A DNA stretch of 64,000 bases, from positions 620,001 to 684,000 of the forward strand of contig CBFFRQ010000018.1 of assembly GCA_965644315.1 (NCBI GenBank). The letters are read 5' to 3'. Numbering within the stretch: the stretch's first letter is position 1; every line of letters begins with the position of its first letter. Position numbers and translations under genes: made by a program. Of the stretch, positions 61,709 through 64,000 are shown in pieces. A model generated the notes under the pieces. That model saw only the letters and a program-made list of their open reading frames with translations. It did no database searches and was not told where the DNA came from. This DNA comes from Caecitellus pseudoparvulus (taxonomy: Eukaryota; Bigyra: Bicosoecida).

Positions 61709-64000
61709 TCAGCGCCCTAGCACCCGTTTCCCTTGCGTGCCCTGCCCCGTCACGAACGCTACCGTGTCCGCCAGCCAGGAAAAGTTGTGGTGCCGCGCGA
61801 GGGAGGCAAACACTTGCAACGACTTCTGCATCTGCTGGGGCGATTCCCCGCAAGCGTACTTGCCAGAATACGAAGAGTAGACCCCCAGCTTGTCCGCCTT
61901 GACTTCTTTGCTTTTTGTGCAGTAGAGGTCCTGTGTTTGATAGGCTGCGCTGCGTTGGTGGACCAGGGAGACGAGGGTCTTCTCCACCTCCCCTCGGTCG
62001 TACACTTCTCCGCAGGCATCACAGGCCCATGCTCGCACAAAAGCACTTTCCGAGGCACCTGGCATGCGCGCCGGTATCTCCTTGAAAATCGGGTCCCTGC
62101 ACAGATCCAAGTCACGGGCTCGCAAACAAGCAGGGTTGGCGCAGATGACGGGAAGCACGACCGTGTGGCAAGGCTCGTGCCAGGCGGCTTCGGGCGTGAA
62201 GTCCTCCACGTGCAGCATGCGCAAGAGGTTCTTGCGCATGATGGCCACTTGCCCTGCCAGCTCGGCATCCAGGGCCAGCACTCGGCATACTGCCTTGGCG
62301 AACTCAAGAGCGGGGTTCGTCATTTTCAAGTGCCCTCCGGGTGGGTCTGGGAACTGCATGTCCCCCCGTGCATCCAGCATGAGTGCGTTGGTGTATCGTT
62401 GCGCAGCAGGCAGAATCTTCTCCTCGAACAGCTTGTGCATGAACACTGTCTCTGCCTCTGCTTCGTTGCTCTCTTCTTCCATCGTGAGTGGAGCTTCCAA
62501 AACACGCTCCAAAGCATCTGCGTCGGACACACTCGCCATTCGCAAATCCTCTGTGCTGGCCACAGTGCCAGCTGGGGCACCAACTTGCGTTTGAGAGGCC
62601 ATGAAGGCTGTCATGCGCGCAGTTCGGCGCTGAGAAGCTCTCAGGCGCTTGAACTGGTCAACTTTCTCGATGAGGAAGCCAGTCGTTGCTGCGAACGCAC
62701 GCTGAGCCTCCGCAGGAAGGAACGTGGCGATGTTCCACGTCACCCACTTATGGGTGCGAAGGCTGCTCAAGGAGACATCCACTGTCGTGTCTGCTCCTTG
62801 CCTCGCGGGTCCTTGCACGTCTTCATCCTCGTCGTCACTCTGCTCCTTCTGGTCTGCTGCGTTGCGCGCAGCTTGCCGTGCTTCGTGGCCCTGCAAAGCC
62901 TGCAAGTAAGCCTGCTCCAAGGCGACTCCACCGTAGTTGGCAGAGTCCAGGAACACCAAGTTGGTCCACACCCTCTCAGTTGTAGACTGCAGGTGCCGGA
63001 ACAGGGGCTTCTGCAGCATGGTATTCATAATGTAACGGACGTGAGCGATGGCCGCTAAAGGAGTGCTCTTGTTCGTTGACAGGGTAAGCTGGTGGAACGT
63101 CGCATGCACGACTGTGCCGCCCAGGCCCCTGATCTCCGAAATTAATGTGTGGAAGCACCGCCGCATGAGGCTGTGCACTGCTTGCAGCAGCAGCGGGTCG
63201 TACAGCAACGAAGACGGGCTGGACAACCACTTGTACACATTGTCAAGCATTGCGTGTGCTTCATCTGCTCCTGCGCCCCCCCGCAGCACAGTGTTTGCCC
63301 ACCTTCGCAGGAGCGCACGCAGAACACGCAGTGCTGCAGACACATCGCCCCCCTCTCCCGCCCCTGCAGCTGCAATGCCGGCTGCTTGCTCATCCCCCGC
63401 GGCGTCCTGACCGTCCGCAGCAGGCAGGGCTGCCATGCTCCCAGACATGTCATCCAGTGCATCGTAGTTTATGATGGAAGTGATGACAAGATTGAGGCGA
63501 AACTCTACACAGATCCGGCGGTACGTGCCTGGGCGGGAGATGACGGGGCTTGCGCCAGGCGCGCGCTGAATCGACAATGGGTCGGAGTCGCTGCCTAACT
63601 CTCCTGCGCCACGCTGGGCTTTCCCGGCCATCCGTCCAGCTGAGTGGCTTTGGTTTGCTGCCGCAAAGTCTCCGCCGCCCGCAGCAGTCACTGCAGCGGC
63701 AAGTGCAGCCTCGCTGCCGCCCAAATCAGGTTGCAGCGCGTCTGAAGCCCACAGCAAGTGGGCATTATTCGTCAGAGCACGCCCATAGGCAATGTCCAGG
63801 GCATGGCTTCGCACAGTGCCACCCGGGACATTGCCAACGGGCAGGTGGTGGAAGGTTGCTGCAGCCCTGCGCTGCACGAGCTCCCACTGCGCCTCCCCGA
63901 ATCGCTGCAACACTCTTGCAACCATGGGCCCAGCCCACCGCCAGCCAAGCGCATCCCCTGTGAGGAGGTCCACATCTGCTTTGTGTGGTGCAAGCTCTAC
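61709..64000 (-). CDS. POLE: DNA polymerase epsilon catalytic subunit, C-terminal part (gene continues past right edge)
   Basis: One open frame of more than 760 residues, open to base 64000; the exonuclease/polymerase half must lie outside. Seen: 'FRLNLVITSIINYDALDDMS', 'YKWLSSPSSLLYDPLL', 'MMQK'-type 'YIMNTMLQKPLFRHL', 'WVTWNIATFLP' of the inactive-polymerase domain, then zinc motif CysA ('VICANPACLRARDLDLC', 'WACDACGEVYDRGEVEKTL'). CysB reads 'DLYCTKSKEVKADKLG', then 'YSSYSGKYAC': of the usual C-x2-C...C-x-C only the first Cys remains. The leading-strand replicase binds its B subunit through this region. Confidence 0.9.
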   Translation of the reverse strand, partial: VELAPHKADVDLLTGDALGWRWAGPMVARVLQRFGEAQWELVQRRAAATFHHLPVGNVPGGTVRSHALDIAYGRALTNNAHLLWASDALQPDLGGSEAALAAAVTAAGGGDFAAANQSHSAGRMAGKAQRGAGELGSDSDPLSIQRAPGASPVISRPGTYRRICVEFRLNLVITSIINYDALDDMSGSMAALPAADGQDAAGDEQAAGIAAAGAGEGGDVSAALRVLRALLRRWANTVLRGGAGADEAHAMLDNVYKWLSSPSSLLYDPLLLQAVHSLMRRCFHTLISEIRGLGGTVVHATFHQLTLSTNKSTPLAAIAHVRYIMNTMLQKPLFRHLQSTTERVWTNLVFLDSANYGGVALEQAYLQALQGHEARQAARNAADQKEQSDDEDEDVQGPARQGADTTVDVSLSSLRTHKWVTWNIATFLPAEAQRAFAATTGFLIEKVDQFKRLRASQRRTARMTAFMASQTQVGAPAGTVASTEDLRMASVSDADALERVLEAPLTMEEESNEAEAETVFMHKLFEEKILPAAQRYTNALMLDARGDMQFPDPPGGHLKMTNPALEFAKAVCRVLALDAELAGQVAIMRKNLLRMLHVEDFTPEAAWHEPCHTVVLPVICANPACLRARDLDLCRDPIFKEIPARMPGASESAFVRAWACDACGEVYDRGEVEKTLVSLVHQRSAAYQTQDLYCTKSKEVKADKLGVYSSYSGKYACGESPQQMQKSLQVFASLARHHNFSWLADTVAFVTGQGTQGKRVLGR

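Noticed and set aside
1-64000. Prokaryotic features (RBS, operons, CRISPR, riboswitches)
   Set aside because: Genes have spliceosomal introns and eukaryote-specific products. No regularly spaced short DNA repeats were found; the ladder repeat is protein-level and degenerate.

Overview
This window is nuclear DNA from a gene-dense, GC-rich unicellular eukaryote. The evidence is short spliceosomal introns (mostly 60-100 bp, GTGAGT- or GTGCGT-type donors, CAG acceptors), eukaryote-only genes (eL15, eL28, eL29, proteasome beta-5, TOM5, MSH5, DNA polymerase epsilon, HEATR3, BET bromodomain, HspBP1/Fes1) and no sign of bacterial operons. Secreted EGF-module proteins carrying 'CPRGDDP' segments, a fungal-type GT69 glycosyltransferase and a TK1-type thymidine kinase together suggest a stramenopile- or haptophyte-like alga/protist. 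That assignment is an inference, not proven by the sequence.

Layout. 1-1077: 5' part of a HEATR3/Syo1 ribosomal-protein import adaptor (minus strand, runs off the left edge). 1370-6373: three paralogous secreted EGF-module proteins (two minus, one plus). 6611-9398: a tiny TOM5 gene followed 7 bp later by a DHX33-like DEAH helicase. 9472-13421: eL15, proteasome beta-5, methionine sulfoxide reductase A and chaperonin 10. 13895-19249: an unknown basic protein, thymidine kinase, an unknown small membrane protein and a BET-type bromodomain protein. 20389-20805: eL28. 21063-33817: the outstanding feature, a 4172-residue secreted protein. It starts with the same EGF modules as the 1.4-6.4 kb cluster and then carries about 3200 residues of Gly/Ser/Ala-rich ladder, organised into long super-modules and encoded by one 12-kb exon.

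34489-46109: a JmjC-like protein lacking iron ligands, MSH5, a SPOUT methyltransferase, a rhomboid protease and an amino-acid transporter. 46116-46333: the last exon of a FAM177-like gene. 46888-50334: a nearly perfect inverted repeat (two 973-bp arms around a 1501-bp AT-richer spacer) with no recognisable gene. 50468-64000: GT69 glycosyltransferase, eL29, a PAAT-like protein, an RNF10-like RING protein, an MRH+EGF membrane receptor, a putative myristoylated unknown, an ARM-like protein, HspBP1/Fes1, pyrroline-5-carboxylate reductase and the C-terminal part of DNA polymerase epsilon (runs off the right edge).

Common threads. Housekeeping genes (ribosome assembly and import, protein folding and turnover, DNA replication and recombination) surround a surface/secretory set: the EGF family, the giant ladder protein, the MRH receptor, GT69 and the rhomboid. 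Gene packing is extreme: several convergent pairs overlap or nearly touch at their 3' ends. Exon models were built by hand from reading frame, GT/AG sites and phase; each complete model keeps frame across all junctions, but none is backed by transcripts.
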